A stretch of DNA of 64,000 nt from CAZDDB01 sp963843285 (lineage in GTDB: Bacteria; Acidobacteriota; HRBIN11; JAKEFK01). The notes under the pieces were generated by a model. It did not search any database. It was given only the letters and a program-made list of their open reading frames with translations, and was not told the DNA's origin. The translations under genes and the position numbers were made by a program. Of this stretch, positions 33,836-42,833 are shown in pieces (the stretch's first letter is position 1; the number at the start of each line of letters is the position of its first letter). The stretch is taken from positions 62,001-126,000 of the forward strand of contig CAWJJO010000022.1 in the NCBI GenBank assembly GCA_963843285.1, read 5' to 3'.

Positions 33836-34150
33836 CTAATGGCCTTGTAAATACTGGCTCCGGTGAAGATATGCGTAATCGAACAGGCTGCCAACCACCA
33901 CGATCCGGATCAGGATCAAGATTAGAAAAATGATCATGGGGCTGAGATCGAGCCCAAACTTTACGGGCAGCCGCCTTCGCAGCGGCTGCAAAATCGGCTC
34001 GGTAATCTGGTAAATCAGATTTGTAATCTGATTGTGCGGGATGCGGATCCAGGAAAGCACGACCCTCGCAAATATTACGACAAGGAAAAACGTAATCGCG
34101 TAATCCAGGATATAGGCAAACGCCTCGATCACGCGCAGTAATATTAGCAT
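33836..34150 (-). CDS. YggT-family membrane protein
   Basis: The 104-residue protein has two predicted transmembrane segments (about 10-32 and 70-95) flanking the conserved SWIRIPHNQI and EPILQPLRRRLPVKFGLDLSPM stretches of the YGGT family. The function is not established; it lies 8 bases upstream of the divIVA-like gene. Confidence 0.92.
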   Translation of the reverse strand: MLILLRVIEAFAYILDYAITFFLVVIFARVVLSWIRIPHNQITNLIYQITEPILQPLRRRLPVKFGLDLSPMIIFLILILIRIVVVGSLFDYAYLHRSQYLQGH

Positions 34151-34162
34151 GATCGTATTATA

Positions 34163-34843
34163 TCATCCGTTCGCCGGATGTGTCCTTTTTCCAAACAACG
34201 CTGTCCCGATTCGCACCATGGTGGCTCCCTCTTCGATTGCCACGATATAGTCGTGGGACATTCCCATCGATAGCTCGGTTAGCTCTGGATATTCCAGCAT
34301 GTACTGATCGCGAAGGTCACGGAGGCGGCGAAAATAAGGTCGCACTTTTTCCGCATCTTCCATATAAGGAGGGATCGTCATCAAGCCACGAATGCGACTG
34401 CAGGCCAGATCTTTTCCGGCCCGCAGCAGATCGGGCAACTCCTTCTCCGTTGTCCCCGATTTGCTCTCCTCTCCGCCGAGGTTGATTTCGAGCAGAAGGT
34501 TGATTTGTTTGGATTGTTTCACGGCTTCTTTTTCGACATGCTGGAGAAGCTTGATTGAATCGATGGAATGGATCCAGGAAAAAAAGCGGACCGCATCGCG
34601 GCTCTTGTTTGTCTGCAAATGCCCGATGAAGTGCCATTCCAATGGCAACGCCCCGAGCTCCTGGATTTTGGAAATCGCTTCCTGAATCCGGTTTTCACCG
34701 AATACACGGATTCCCGCCTCATAAGCTTCCTGCAATTTTGCAGCCGGATGCGTTTTAGAAACAGCAATAATCTTGACGTTTCGGCTCCCAACCTCGCGAA
34801 GAATCTCCTGCCAATTTGTCTTGATAACCGCGTCACTCATCAT
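34163..34843 (-). CDS. YggS-type PLP homeostasis protein
   Basis: The 226-residue protein is a single-domain alanine-racemase-fold PLP binder: IAVSKTHPA with the PLP Lys, FGENRIQEA, WHFIGHLQTNK, SMGMSHDY and VRIGTALFG. It buffers free PLP and is not a racemase. First gene of the yggS-yggT-divIVA-yggU-hutI run; either of two adjacent ATGs (34843 or 34840) may be used. Confidence 0.95.
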   Translation of the reverse strand: MMSDAVIKTNWQEILREVGSRNVKIIAVSKTHPAAKLQEAYEAGIRVFGENRIQEAISKIQELGALPLEWHFIGHLQTNKSRDAVRFFSWIHSIDSIKLLQHVEKEAVKQSKQINLLLEINLGGEESKSGTTEKELPDLLRAGKDLACSRIRGLMTIPPYMEDAEKVRPYFRRLRDLRDQYMLEYPELTELSMGMSHDYIVAIEEGATMVRIGTALFGKRTHPANG

Positions 34844-34916
34844 CGCTTCCTAATGCTACTACGGATCGAAATCGGGGACACCACCAGGTTGCTCTATAAC
34901 ACTGGATCATGTCATT

Positions 34917-34999
34917 CGGTTTGTAACGCCGGCGTCTCGCCGGCAGCACTCGATGTGGACCAAGTCCTTTTGCCGGCGGGACGCCGGCGCTACAAACCG
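34917..34999. repeat. Palindromic element, CGGTTTGTAACGCCGGCG family (copy 2)
   Basis: Arms at 34917-34945 and 34971-34999 are inverted 29-base repeats almost identical to copy 1 at 22488-22569, while the 25-base loop differs. It lies between the divergent yggS and sulfatase-like genes. Confidence 0.9.
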
Positions 35000-35047
35000 T
35001 TTTCACGGTTCGCTTCTGTTACAATTGCGTGATTATAGGAAGCATTC

Positions 35048-37105
35048 TTGAAACAGCGCGAAGATTTTGTCGTGAGCAGCTCCCGGTCAGTATTTCTATC
35101 TGCAGTGCTACTCACTGGTGTTGTCTTGCTCCTCTTCCCTTCGACCATTTATCGCGGGAACGCATCGTTTATTGATTCTCCCTTTTTTTATATCGTTCTC
35201 GTAATACTTCCTATCTGGCTCCTTCTGACGCTGTTGATGTGGCTTCCTTCTCTTTTCCTGAAAGGGAAGCTGCGAATCGCCTATGGTGGTATTCTGGCAT
35301 CTCTCGCCTTGATGTTCTGGGTTTGTGGCAATTTCTTGTTTTCATTTCGCGGGCTGCTGGATGGCAAGCAGCAGCTTCTCGTTGCTCCCCGGGAGTATCA
35401 GTATTCTGAGCTTGTTGCTCTGGTCTGCGGGGTGTTGATTCTAATCGCGATCGCCTGCAGAATTCCCAAAATCTTTTCCAGGCTGGTCGCAATCATCAAT
35501 CTCATGATCCTGGCGCTGGTTGCAATTGTGATTCTTACAGATCAGAAAAGCCTTCATATTAGTTCCAACAAGGATTCCATTTATCGGGTATCTTCCGGCA
35601 AAAATGTTTTTGTTTTCCTGTTTGATACCCTGGAATCCGGGTTATTCAAGCAGATCCTTCAAGAAAATCCGGACCTGAAAGAAAGACTGGGAGGATTCGT
35701 TTACTTTTCAGAAACTACCGGGGTTGCTCCAACGACATATCTTTCTTTGCCGGCGATCCATTCCGGAGCCGAATATTCACCGGGTACCTCTCTGGAAGAC
35801 TATTACGAACGCGCAGTAAGGAAGGATTCTTTCGTAGCCAGGCTTTCCGCAAAGGGGTATGACTCATTTGTTGTGAATGCTGTGGGCCCTTGTCCGGCGG
35901 GCGCCACTTGTTTTCCATCCAAAGAATTGGTTGAGGGATTTTGGGGTTCAGTGGCGAAGGATACTTGTTTTCTGATCGATCTTTCACTTTACCGTGTCGT
36001 GCCTTCCTTCTTTAAACAAGCTATTTACAACGAAGGGCAGTGGTCCGTTGTGCCGCTTTTCTTCCAAAAAACGAGGGCCGAGGAAAGCAATGAGGTTCTC
36101 ACTCGGGTTGCAGAAAAGTTCGTGGCCGGGCGGAATACGCCGTGTCTACGTTTTTTCCATTTGTTCAACACTCATCCGCCGATTCAACTGGATTCCCAAT
36201 GCAGACGGATCACCAATGCAAAATGGAACTGGGAAAATGCAAAAAATCAGGCAACATGTGCGATTCGACACTTTGCGGATGCTATGGGGGGCTTGAAAAA
36301 AAATAACCTCTTCGATAATGCTTTGATTATTGCGCTTGCGGATCACGGATGTTTATTCGCCTCCGGGGACAAACCTTCCATTTTGGGGGCAGCTCATCCG
36401 ATGCTCCTGGTCAAGCCGTTTGGTGTCCCGAAGAGGTTTCGAATATCGCGTTCGATTGTTTTTCTCACGGATCTTGCCGCAACAATTTGCAAGCTTACAA
36501 AAGATTGTAACCGGGAGCGCGGAATTTCAGTTTTTGATGCTTCTAACTTTCACTCAAGGACTGTTGTCTTTCACGATTACGAATGGCGGCACAAATATTG
36601 GAAGAGCAAAAGTATACCGATGAGAGCTGCTTATATCATTGATGGTCCAGTTGACGATGTCTTTTCCTGGTTTAAATTGATTCCTCAGGACCGGCTGAAT
36701 ATTCGGCATTTGGATTTTTCGTCGGCAGATCCGGAAGAAGCATTTGGTTTCGGATGGCGAAAACAGGAAAACCAGGAAAACGGAAGAACACGTTGGACCA
36801 CAGGACGTTATGCGCAGTTGTATCTTTCGCTCCCGCGCAACGGAAATACGAAAGTGAATCTACTGGTCTCAACTCATACGGAGAATCCAAGACAGAACAT
36901 CACCCTGTATCTGGAAACCGAGCGAATCGGTAAGGTCCCCGTTCTTCCGGGTGGGTGGAAGCAAGTGAGTTTTGATGTTCCAGGAAGTCTGGTATTAAAG
37001 TCATTGAGCCGCCTGACCTTTGAATTTCACGAATGGCGTCCCGCGAGAAATGGAACTGTTCCTCTCTCAGTTGCTTTTCACAAACTGGATATCAGCACTC
37101 CCTGA
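35048..37105 (+). CDS. Membrane-anchored sulfatase/alkaline-phosphatase-fold protein
   Basis: The 685-residue protein has about five hydrophobic segments in residues 1-165, then an extracytoplasmic hydrolase-like domain. FVFLFDTLESG supplies a metal-binding Asp, PTTYLSLPAIHSG a likely Thr nucleophile, and IALADHGC the metal-binding DHG, as in LtaS/YejM-type sulfatase-fold transferases. The last ~100 residues look like a beta-rich add-on. Start is TTG 35048 with AGGAAG at five bases; no ATG gives the first membrane segment. Its substrate is unknown; phosphoglycerol or phosphoethanolamine transfer is a guess from the fold. Confidence 0.72.
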   Translation: MKQREDFVVSSSRSVFLSAVLLTGVVLLLFPSTIYRGNASFIDSPFFYIVLVILPIWLLLTLLMWLPSLFLKGKLRIAYGGILASLALMFWVCGNFLFSFRGLLDGKQQLLVAPREYQYSELVALVCGVLILIAIACRIPKIFSRLVAIINLMILALVAIVILTDQKSLHISSNKDSIYRVSSGKNVFVFLFDTLESGLFKQILQENPDLKERLGGFVYFSETTGVAPTTYLSLPAIHSGAEYSPGTSLEDYYERAVRKDSFVARLSAKGYDSFVVNAVGPCPAGATCFPSKELVEGFWGSVAKDTCFLIDLSLYRVVPSFFKQAIYNEGQWSVVPLFFQKTRAEESNEVLTRVAEKFVAGRNTPCLRFFHLFNTHPPIQLDSQCRRITNAKWNWENAKNQATCAIRHFADAMGGLKKNNLFDNALIIALADHGCLFASGDKPSILGAAHPMLLVKPFGVPKRFRISRSIVFLTDLAATICKLTKDCNRERGISVFDASNFHSRTVVFHDYEWRHKYWKSKSIPMRAAYIIDGPVDDVFSWFKLIPQDRLNIRHLDFSSADPEEAFGFGWRKQENQENGRTRWTTGRYAQLYLSLPRNGNTKVNLLVSTHTENPRQNITLYLETERIGKVPVLPGGWKQVSFDVPGSLVLKSLSRLTFEFHEWRPARNGTVPLSVAFHKLDISTP

Positions 37106-37155
37106 AAACCGCAGAACTTTGATCAACGCACCCAACATGCGAACATATTCCTTCC

Positions 37156-37185
37156 TTGTGAGAAACCTTACACGCCCCCTATGAT
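37156..37185 (+). promoter_or_regulatory. Promoter of tmk-holB-ispD
   Basis: TTGTGA (37156-37161), an 18-base spacer and TATGAT (37180-37185) make a good sigma-70-type promoter. An in-frame ATG at 37181 lies inside this -10, which argues for ATG 37205 as the tmk start. Confidence 0.6.
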
Positions 37186-37204
37186 ACAATCAGGTGCCGC
37201 TGTT

Positions 37205-37855
37205 ATGAAATCCGGTTTACTCATCACCTTCGAGGGCATAGAAGGATGCGGGAAGTCGACTCAGCTCCGGCTCGCGGCAGAGTGGCTTGCGAGCAAACAA
37301 ATTGATTCTTTCTGTACCAGAGAACCCGGCGGCACACAGATTGGTACTGAGATCCGTAAGATTCTTCTTTCCCAAAATACCGTTGCGCTCGTACCCATTT
37401 CGGAAGCGCTCCTCTATATGGCGGATCGTTTTCAGCATATTGCAGAAGTCATCCAACCACGGCTTGCGGCAGGCCAATTGGTTCTGTGCGATCGATATCA
37501 CGACAGCACTGTCGCGTATCAGGGTTACGCGCGAGGGATCCCGATGGATTTGCTGAATCATGTTTGGAAGGGTTCGAGTATCTACAGAGATCCGGATCTG
37601 ACTCTTTTGTTTGATCTCGATCCCGAGACCGGCATCCGTCGCTCGATGCAAAAGCTGCAGCTTCTCAACCTCGACGAATCCAGATTTGAGCGGGAGGCGC
37701 TCGAATTCCATTCAAAGGTGCGAAACGGATTTCTCTCCCTTTCAAAGTTGTACCCCGAACGGTTTGAAATTCTAGATGCTGCCCGTTCTATCCAAGAGGT
37801 TCATCGGGAGACTGTCTTGATTTTGCAGCGCCGGCTGGAGTCCATAGGGCTATGA
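37205..37855 (+). CDS. tmk: Thymidylate kinase
   Basis: The 216-residue protein has the dTMP kinase motifs: FEGIEGCGKST P-loop, REPGGTQIGTEIR, and DRYHDSTVAYQGYARG. It phosphorylates dTMP to dTDP. The stop overlaps the holB start (ATGA), so the two are coupled, a common arrangement. Confidence 0.96.
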   Translation: MKSGLLITFEGIEGCGKSTQLRLAAEWLASKQIDSFCTREPGGTQIGTEIRKILLSQNTVALVPISEALLYMADRFQHIAEVIQPRLAAGQLVLCDRYHDSTVAYQGYARGIPMDLLNHVWKGSSIYRDPDLTLLFDLDPETGIRRSMQKLQLLNLDESRFEREALEFHSKVRNGFLSLSKLYPERFEILDAARSIQEVHRETVLILQRRLESIGL

Positions 37856-38859
37856 CGTTCAAAGAGATTTTCGGGAACGAGCGGATCGTAAATTATTTTC
37901 AGAAAGCTCTTGGAAGCGGGCATTTGGGACATGCGTATCTTTTTTACGGCCCTCGTGGTGTCGGGAAGAGTCTGCTTGCCCGTTTGATCTGCAAAACTCT
38001 TCTTTGTCTGGAGCCTGCTCCGGATGGACCATGTGATCGCTGCGTTGCGTGCCGGAAATTTGATTCAGGAAATCATTCCGATTTTCATTCGTATGTTCCC
38101 GACGGACTCTATTTCAAGATCGAGCTGGTGCGGGAAATCATTCATCAGGCTTCGATGAAACCGGTAGAGGCGAAATGGAAAACTTTTCTTCTGGAAGGTG
38201 TGGATTATATGAGAGACGAGCCTTCCAACGCTTTCCTGAAAGTATTGGAAGAACCGCCTGGTCAGACGATTTTCTTCTTGATTTCAGAGACTCCCGACGT
38301 CCTGCTCCCCACGATCCGTTCGCGGTGTCAGGCTTTCTCGTTTCAACCCTTGCCGGTAAATCTGGTTCAAAAATGGCTTGTAGAAAAGCACGAGTGCACC
38401 GAAGAGGAAGCCGCGGCGCTTGCACCTTACAGTCACGGATCTCTTTCGCGAGCGCTGACCCTAAACGCGGATCAGTACAGAGAGGTGAGGGATAAAGTGT
38501 TTACAGCTTTGGAGGCTGCATTACTGACAAAAAGTTACTCGGTACTTCTGGATGCGACGAAAGGCATTGCGGTCGATCGCACCGAAATGGCGGAACGCCT
38601 TTTGGTATTCGAAGAGCTTGTCCGCGATTTGATGTTGTTGAAGGAATCGGACCGCGCAGCTTTGATCCATCAGGACTTGCAGAGGAAGCTCCAAAACCTG
38701 GCTGCTGCCGTGGATCGTTCCACGTTGCAAACATTTTATGAGGATCTTCTGGAAACGCGCGAGGCGATCCTGAAGATCAATGCGAATATCGGCCTTTCTC
38801 TTCAAGCCCTTCTTCTTCCTCTTAGAAGGAGGGTGGAAGAATCAAGACAGAAGGCATGA
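37852..38859 (+). CDS. holB: DNA polymerase III delta' subunit
   Basis: The 335-residue clamp-loader subunit has an AAA+ core: GHAYLFYGPRGVGKS, zinc-binding CDRCVAC...H, AFLKVLEEPPGQTIF and the arginine-finger motif IRSRCQAF. The degenerate Walker B (LLEGVDYM) is normal for a delta' that does not need ATPase activity. Coupled to tmk by ATGA overlap. Confidence 0.93.
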   Translation: MTFKEIFGNERIVNYFQKALGSGHLGHAYLFYGPRGVGKSLLARLICKTLLCLEPAPDGPCDRCVACRKFDSGNHSDFHSYVPDGLYFKIELVREIIHQASMKPVEAKWKTFLLEGVDYMRDEPSNAFLKVLEEPPGQTIFFLISETPDVLLPTIRSRCQAFSFQPLPVNLVQKWLVEKHECTEEEAAALAPYSHGSLSRALTLNADQYREVRDKVFTALEAALLTKSYSVLLDATKGIAVDRTEMAERLLVFEELVRDLMLLKESDRAALIHQDLQRKLQNLAAAVDRSTLQTFYEDLLETREAILKINANIGLSLQALLLPLRRRVEESRQKA

Positions 38860-38863
38860 TCTC

Positions 38864-39562
38864 ATGAACATTGCTATCATTGCAGCCGGCGGCAAAGGAA
38901 AGCGGTTTCACAACTCCGTCCCGAAGCAGTTGTGTCCGATGAAAGGGAAGCCGATGCTTGCCTACAGCATTTTGCCATTTCATCAGGAACAGCAGATTGA
39001 TGAAGTAATTCTGGTGATTCCCATTGACGAAAGGGAAGAACCTTACCGGATGATCATCGAACTGGAACAATTTCACAAAGTGCGGATCGTTGTAGGAGGC
39101 GAGACGCGATACCGCTCTGTTCGAAACGGATTTGAATCGATTCGTAATGCTCAGGAGAACGACATCGTGTTGATTCACGATGCCGCGCGTCCGCTGCTGT
39201 CTTCCTTTCTTTTACGACTGGTTCTTGAAACCGCAATCGATAAAGGATCAGCTATCCCCGTGACTCCTATAGGCGAAACGGTGAAGAAGATCAAGAATGA
39301 CGCGATTCTGGAGACCGTGTCCAGAGAGGATCTTGCGCTGGCTCAGACGCCGCAATGCTTTCGGTATGAGGTGTTGAAGCGGGCTTATGATCAAGTTCCA
39401 TCGCATGATCCAACAGACGAAGCGATGATGGTGGAGCAATCAGGATTTCCCGTTTTTGTTGTTCCCGGAGAAAAGCAAAACATCAAAGTCACAGATCCAG
39501 AAGATCTGAAACTCGCAGAATATTACGACAATATCAAAAATCAAATATCAAAAATCAAATAA
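38864..39562 (+). CDS. ispD: 2-C-methyl-D-erythritol 4-phosphate cytidylyltransferase
   Basis: The 232-residue protein shows AAGGKGKRFHNSVPKQL (CTP loop), LIHDAARPLLSS and QTPQCFRYEVL, the IspD markers; it makes CDP-ME in the MEP isoprenoid pathway. The last ten residues (NIKNQISKIK) are encoded by the left arm of a palindromic element, so the natural end of the protein has been replaced or extended by repeat DNA. ATG 38864 follows the holB stop by 4 bases. Confidence 0.94.
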   Translation: MNIAIIAAGGKGKRFHNSVPKQLCPMKGKPMLAYSILPFHQEQQIDEVILVIPIDEREEPYRMIIELEQFHKVRIVVGGETRYRSVRNGFESIRNAQENDIVLIHDAARPLLSSFLLRLVLETAIDKGSAIPVTPIGETVKKIKNDAILETVSREDLALAQTPQCFRYEVLKRAYDQVPSHDPTDEAMMVEQSGFPVFVVPGEKQNIKVTDPEDLKLAEYYDNIKNQISKIK

Positions 39563-39732
39563 ACATAATCCAATAAGCAATGAACCGTATTGTTGGTTCA
39601 AGGACAGATTCGTGCGCATTCTGCGCCCGTCCTGTCCAGCACAACAGCTCCCGAAGTGCAAATAGGCTGCCGAGTTTTTTGCTTACTGATTTCTGTTTAT
39701 TTGATTTTTGATCTTTGATTTTTGATATTTTT
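39529..39732. repeat. ATATCAAAAATC-type terminal-inverted-repeat element (copy 2, ~200 bases)
   Basis: The left arm (39530-39580) and right arm (39681-39731) are inverted repeats of about 50 bases enclosing ~100 bases of unique DNA. The left arm overlaps the last codons of ispD. With copy 1 at 722-845 it defines a mobile-looking family without a gene. The rest of the 252-base gap holds the gap promoter. Confidence 0.82.
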
Positions 39733-39748
39733 CACGTTCTATTGGTAT

Positions 39749-39777
39749 TTTACTTGAGCGACTTGTTTTCTTATACT
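39749..39777 (+). promoter_or_regulatory. Promoter of gap-pgk-tpiA
   Basis: TTTACT (39749-39754), 17 bases and TATACT (39772-39777) form a sigma-70-like promoter; the gap start codon follows a strong GGAGGAG (39804-39810). The promoter is placed just outside the palindromic element. Confidence 0.5.
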
Positions 39778-39814
39778 AGGGGAGCCACGCCACACTCAAT
39801 CATGGAGGAGAAGT

Positions 39815-40819
39815 ATGGGAATTAAAATTGGAATTAATGGATTTGGACGCATCGGCCGAAATCTTATGCGCTGTTCGCTGGGGCACAAGGACCTCGATTT
39901 TGTCGCGGTAAATGATATTACCGATACAAAAACGCTGGCTCATCTGCTGAAATACGATTCGATTCTGGGTAATCTTTCCCAGAAAATCGAAGCAAAAGAT
40001 AAATCGATTGTTGTTGCAGGAGACGAGTTCAAGGTTCTTGCAGAAAAAGATCCTTCGAAACTACCCTGGAAAGATCTGGGTGTCGACATTGTTGTAGAAA
40101 GCACTGGTCTTTTTACAAAACGTTCCGATGCAGCGAAGCATCTTGACGGTGGAGCAAAAAAAGTCTTGATTTCTGCTCCCGCAAAAGAGCCGGATGCTAC
40201 AATTTGTCTGGGCGTAAACGAATCTACTTACGATCCGTCCAAACATCACGTCATCTCCAATGCTTCCTGCACTACGAACTGTCTTGCGACCGTTGCACGG
40301 GTGTTGCATCAGAAGTTTGGGATCGTGCGTGGTTACATGACAACCATTCACTCGTACACGAACGATCAGCGTTTGCTGGATCTTCCGCACAAGGATTTAA
40401 GGCGCGCGCGTTCCGCCGCTCTCTCCATGATTCCCACAACTACGGGAGCAGCGTCAGCAGTCGGCGAAGTGCTTCCGGATCTAAAAGGAAAACTCGACGG
40501 CATTTCGGTCCGCGTTCCGACTCCCAACGTCTCACTTACTGATTTCGTTATGGAACTGAAGAAGAGCACCAGCGAAGCTGAAATCAACAATGCGTTCCAG
40601 GAAGCAGCTGGCTCTTACATGAAAGGAATCCTCGATTACACGGAGGAGGAGCTCGTTTCGATTGATTTTCGTGGAAACTCACATTCATCCATTGTGGATG
40701 GCCCTTATACCGCGATCATGGACGGAAACTTTGCGAAGGTGCTTGCCTGGTACGACAATGAGTGGGGATATTCCTGCAGATTGCGCGATTTGATTCGGCT
40801 TGTTGCAAAGTCTCTATGA
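39815..40819 (+). CDS. gap: Glyceraldehyde-3-phosphate dehydrogenase (type I)
   Basis: The 334-residue protein has GINGFGRIGRN for NAD binding and SNASCTTNC with the catalytic Cys152, HSYTNDQRLLD and WYDNEWGYS. It converts glyceraldehyde-3-phosphate to 1,3-bisphosphoglycerate. First gene of a compact lower-glycolysis operon; its stop overlaps pgk (ATGA). Confidence 0.98.
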   Translation: MGIKIGINGFGRIGRNLMRCSLGHKDLDFVAVNDITDTKTLAHLLKYDSILGNLSQKIEAKDKSIVVAGDEFKVLAEKDPSKLPWKDLGVDIVVESTGLFTKRSDAAKHLDGGAKKVLISAPAKEPDATICLGVNESTYDPSKHHVISNASCTTNCLATVARVLHQKFGIVRGYMTTIHSYTNDQRLLDLPHKDLRRARSAALSMIPTTTGAASAVGEVLPDLKGKLDGISVRVPTPNVSLTDFVMELKKSTSEAEINNAFQEAAGSYMKGILDYTEEELVSIDFRGNSHSSIVDGPYTAIMDGNFAKVLAWYDNEWGYSCRLRDLIRLVAKSL

Positions 40820-41988
40820 GCAAGCTGACCATCCGCGATCTGGAACTCGATAACAAACGAGTTTTCATTCGCGTCGATTTCAACGTTCCTCTCAACGAGA
40901 AAGGCGAAATCGAAGACGATACGCGGATTCGCGCCGCTCTTCCGACAATTCAGTACGCTCTCAATCACGGCGCAAAAGTGATCCTTGCTTCGCATCTGGG
41001 ACGTCCGAAAGACAAACCGGAAGAGAAGTACAGCATGAAGCCGGTGGCGAAGCGGCTGAGCGAGCTTCTAAAAATAGAGGTAAAAATCGCATCTGATATT
41101 GTCGGGCCAGAGGCCCAAACACTTTCCGGTCATATGCAGAAAGGAGATGTGCTGCTTCTGGAGAACCTGCGTTTCCATCCAGGCGAAAAGAAGGGTAATC
41201 CCGAATTTTCGAAACAGCTTGCCCGGCTTGCGGAAGTGTATATCAGTGACGCATTTGGCACCGCTCATCGGGAGGATGCTTCGATGGTCGGGATGGCGCG
41301 CAACTTCGAAAAACGCGCGGCAGGTTTCTTGATGGAAAAAGAGCTGCAGTATCTGGGCGGGCTGCTGAAACATCCGGAACAGCCGTTTATCGCAGTCCTG
41401 GGTGGTGCTAAGATCAGCGACAAGATCGAAGTGATTCAAAGTCTGCTTGCTCGCGTCGATCGGCTTTTGATCGGTGGCGCAATGGCCTACACGTTTTTGA
41501 AAGCGCAGGGAAAAGATATCGGCAAGTCTCTCTGTGAAACGGACAAACTGGATCTCGCGAACCAGTTACTAAAGAATTCGAAGATCGAGCTGCCGCAGGA
41601 TCACGTTCTTGCGCCGGAGCCGAAAGAAGATGTTCCTACGCGGATTGCAAAAACAGGTGAATCGTTTGACGGCTGGATGGGGCTGGATATCGGGCCGGCA
41701 ACACGGGAAACATTTTCCGGCATTTTGAAACAGGCGAAGACGGTTCTCTGGAACGGCCCTATGGGCTTTTTTGAGATTGACGCGTTTGCTGAAGGCACCA
41801 ACGCAATTGCGCGCACTCTGGCCTCGATTGACGCAACCACAATCATCGGCGGAGGGGATTCTGTTTCCGCCGTTGAAAAGTGTGGAGTGGCAGATCGAAT
41901 GACTCACATTTCTACCGGAGGCGGTGCGAGTCTCGAGTTCCTCTCCGGCAAAGAGTTGCCCGGAATCGCGGTTCTTACGGATCAATAG
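40816..41988 (+). CDS. pgk: Phosphoglycerate kinase
   Basis: The 390-residue protein has VFIRVDFNVPL, ASHLGRPK, the ENLRFHPGEK loop, LGGAKISDK and the C-terminal GGGDSVSA and STGGGASLEFL nucleotide-binding motifs. It transfers phosphate from 1,3-bisphosphoglycerate to ADP. ATG 40816 starts inside the gap stop codon; an upstream extension in frame lies inside gap and is rejected. Confidence 0.98.
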   Translation: MSKLTIRDLELDNKRVFIRVDFNVPLNEKGEIEDDTRIRAALPTIQYALNHGAKVILASHLGRPKDKPEEKYSMKPVAKRLSELLKIEVKIASDIVGPEAQTLSGHMQKGDVLLLENLRFHPGEKKGNPEFSKQLARLAEVYISDAFGTAHREDASMVGMARNFEKRAAGFLMEKELQYLGGLLKHPEQPFIAVLGGAKISDKIEVIQSLLARVDRLLIGGAMAYTFLKAQGKDIGKSLCETDKLDLANQLLKNSKIELPQDHVLAPEPKEDVPTRIAKTGESFDGWMGLDIGPATRETFSGILKQAKTVLWNGPMGFFEIDAFAEGTNAIARTLASIDATTIIGGGDSVSAVEKCGVADRMTHISTGGGASLEFLSGKELPGIAVLTDQ

Positions 41989-41993
41989 AATCT

Positions 41994-42755
41994 ATGCGAA
42001 GAAAATTTATTGCCGGCAACTGGAAGATGAATACCGGCCTTGCCGAAACTGCGTCGCTGATACAGGCTCTGATCGATAGAACTCAAGCCATTGAGAAAAC
42101 TACCATCATGGTGGCGCCGCCGTTTACAAATCTCCAAACTGCGAGCGAGCAACTAAAGAATTCGAAAATCAAACTTGGCGGACAGAACATTTACTGGGAA
42201 GACAAGGGCGCCTATACCGGAGAAATCTCGGGACTGATGTTGAAGGATCTGGGCTGTACATATGTCATCATCGGTCACTCGGAGCGGCGGCAATATTTCA
42301 AGGAATCCAGCCAGGATGTGAACCGAAAAGTTCACGCAGCTCTTCGAAACAATCTGCTTCCAATTGTTTGCGTCGGCGAGACTTTAGAGCAGCGTCAAAA
42401 GGGCAGGGCTCTGGCAAGTTCGAAGCAACAGATCCGAAATGGCTTGAAAGGATTCTCTTCGGATCAAGTCTCAAAGCTTACGGCTGCATATGAGCCGATC
42501 TGGGCAATTGGAACAGGGCAGGCCGCGACACCCGGGGATGCTGTAGAAGTGCATAGTATGATCCGTTCCGTAATCTCGGAAATGTTTGGGAATGAAGTGG
42601 CGGACTCTGTTCGCATTCTATACGGCGGAAGCGTGACTGCCGAAAACATCGAGAGCTTCATACGCGAGCCGGAGATTGATGGAGCTCTGGTAGGCGGCGC
42701 CAGCCTGAAAGTGGACGCTTTTGTCAGGATCATCGAAGCCGCCGAATCCGCGTAG
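41994..42755 (+). CDS. tpiA: Triosephosphate isomerase
   Basis: The 253-residue protein has AGNWKMN with the active-site Lys, GHSERRQ with the catalytic His, AYEPIWAIGTG with the catalytic Glu, and YGGSVTAEN for phosphate binding. Start at 41994, 5 bases after pgk. Completes the gap-pgk-tpiA operon. Confidence 0.98.
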   Translation: MRRKFIAGNWKMNTGLAETASLIQALIDRTQAIEKTTIMVAPPFTNLQTASEQLKNSKIKLGGQNIYWEDKGAYTGEISGLMLKDLGCTYVIIGHSERRQYFKESSQDVNRKVHAALRNNLLPIVCVGETLEQRQKGRALASSKQQIRNGLKGFSSDQVSKLTAAYEPIWAIGTGQAATPGDAVEVHSMIRSVISEMFGNEVADSVRILYGGSVTAENIESFIREPEIDGALVGGASLKVDAFVRIIEAAESA

Positions 42756-42759
42756 GATT

Positions 42760-42818
42760 TCTCGCAAAGACGCAAAGCCGCAGGGAATTCACCACAAAGA
42801 CACAAAGGCCACAAATTG
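42760..42818. repeat. Single arm of the CACAAAGGCACAAAG family
   Basis: CTCGCAAAGACGCAAAG and TTCACCACAAAGACACAAAGG lie in tandem in the 78-base gap before the kinase gene. They match one arm of the element at 1993-2083, without its partner, so the element is partial. Confidence 0.6.
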
Positions 42819-42833
42819 GTTTAATCTGTAACC

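Noticed and set aside
37181..37204. ATG 37181 as the tmk start
   Set aside because: It sits inside a -10 box, and the added residues are not conserved in thymidylate kinases.
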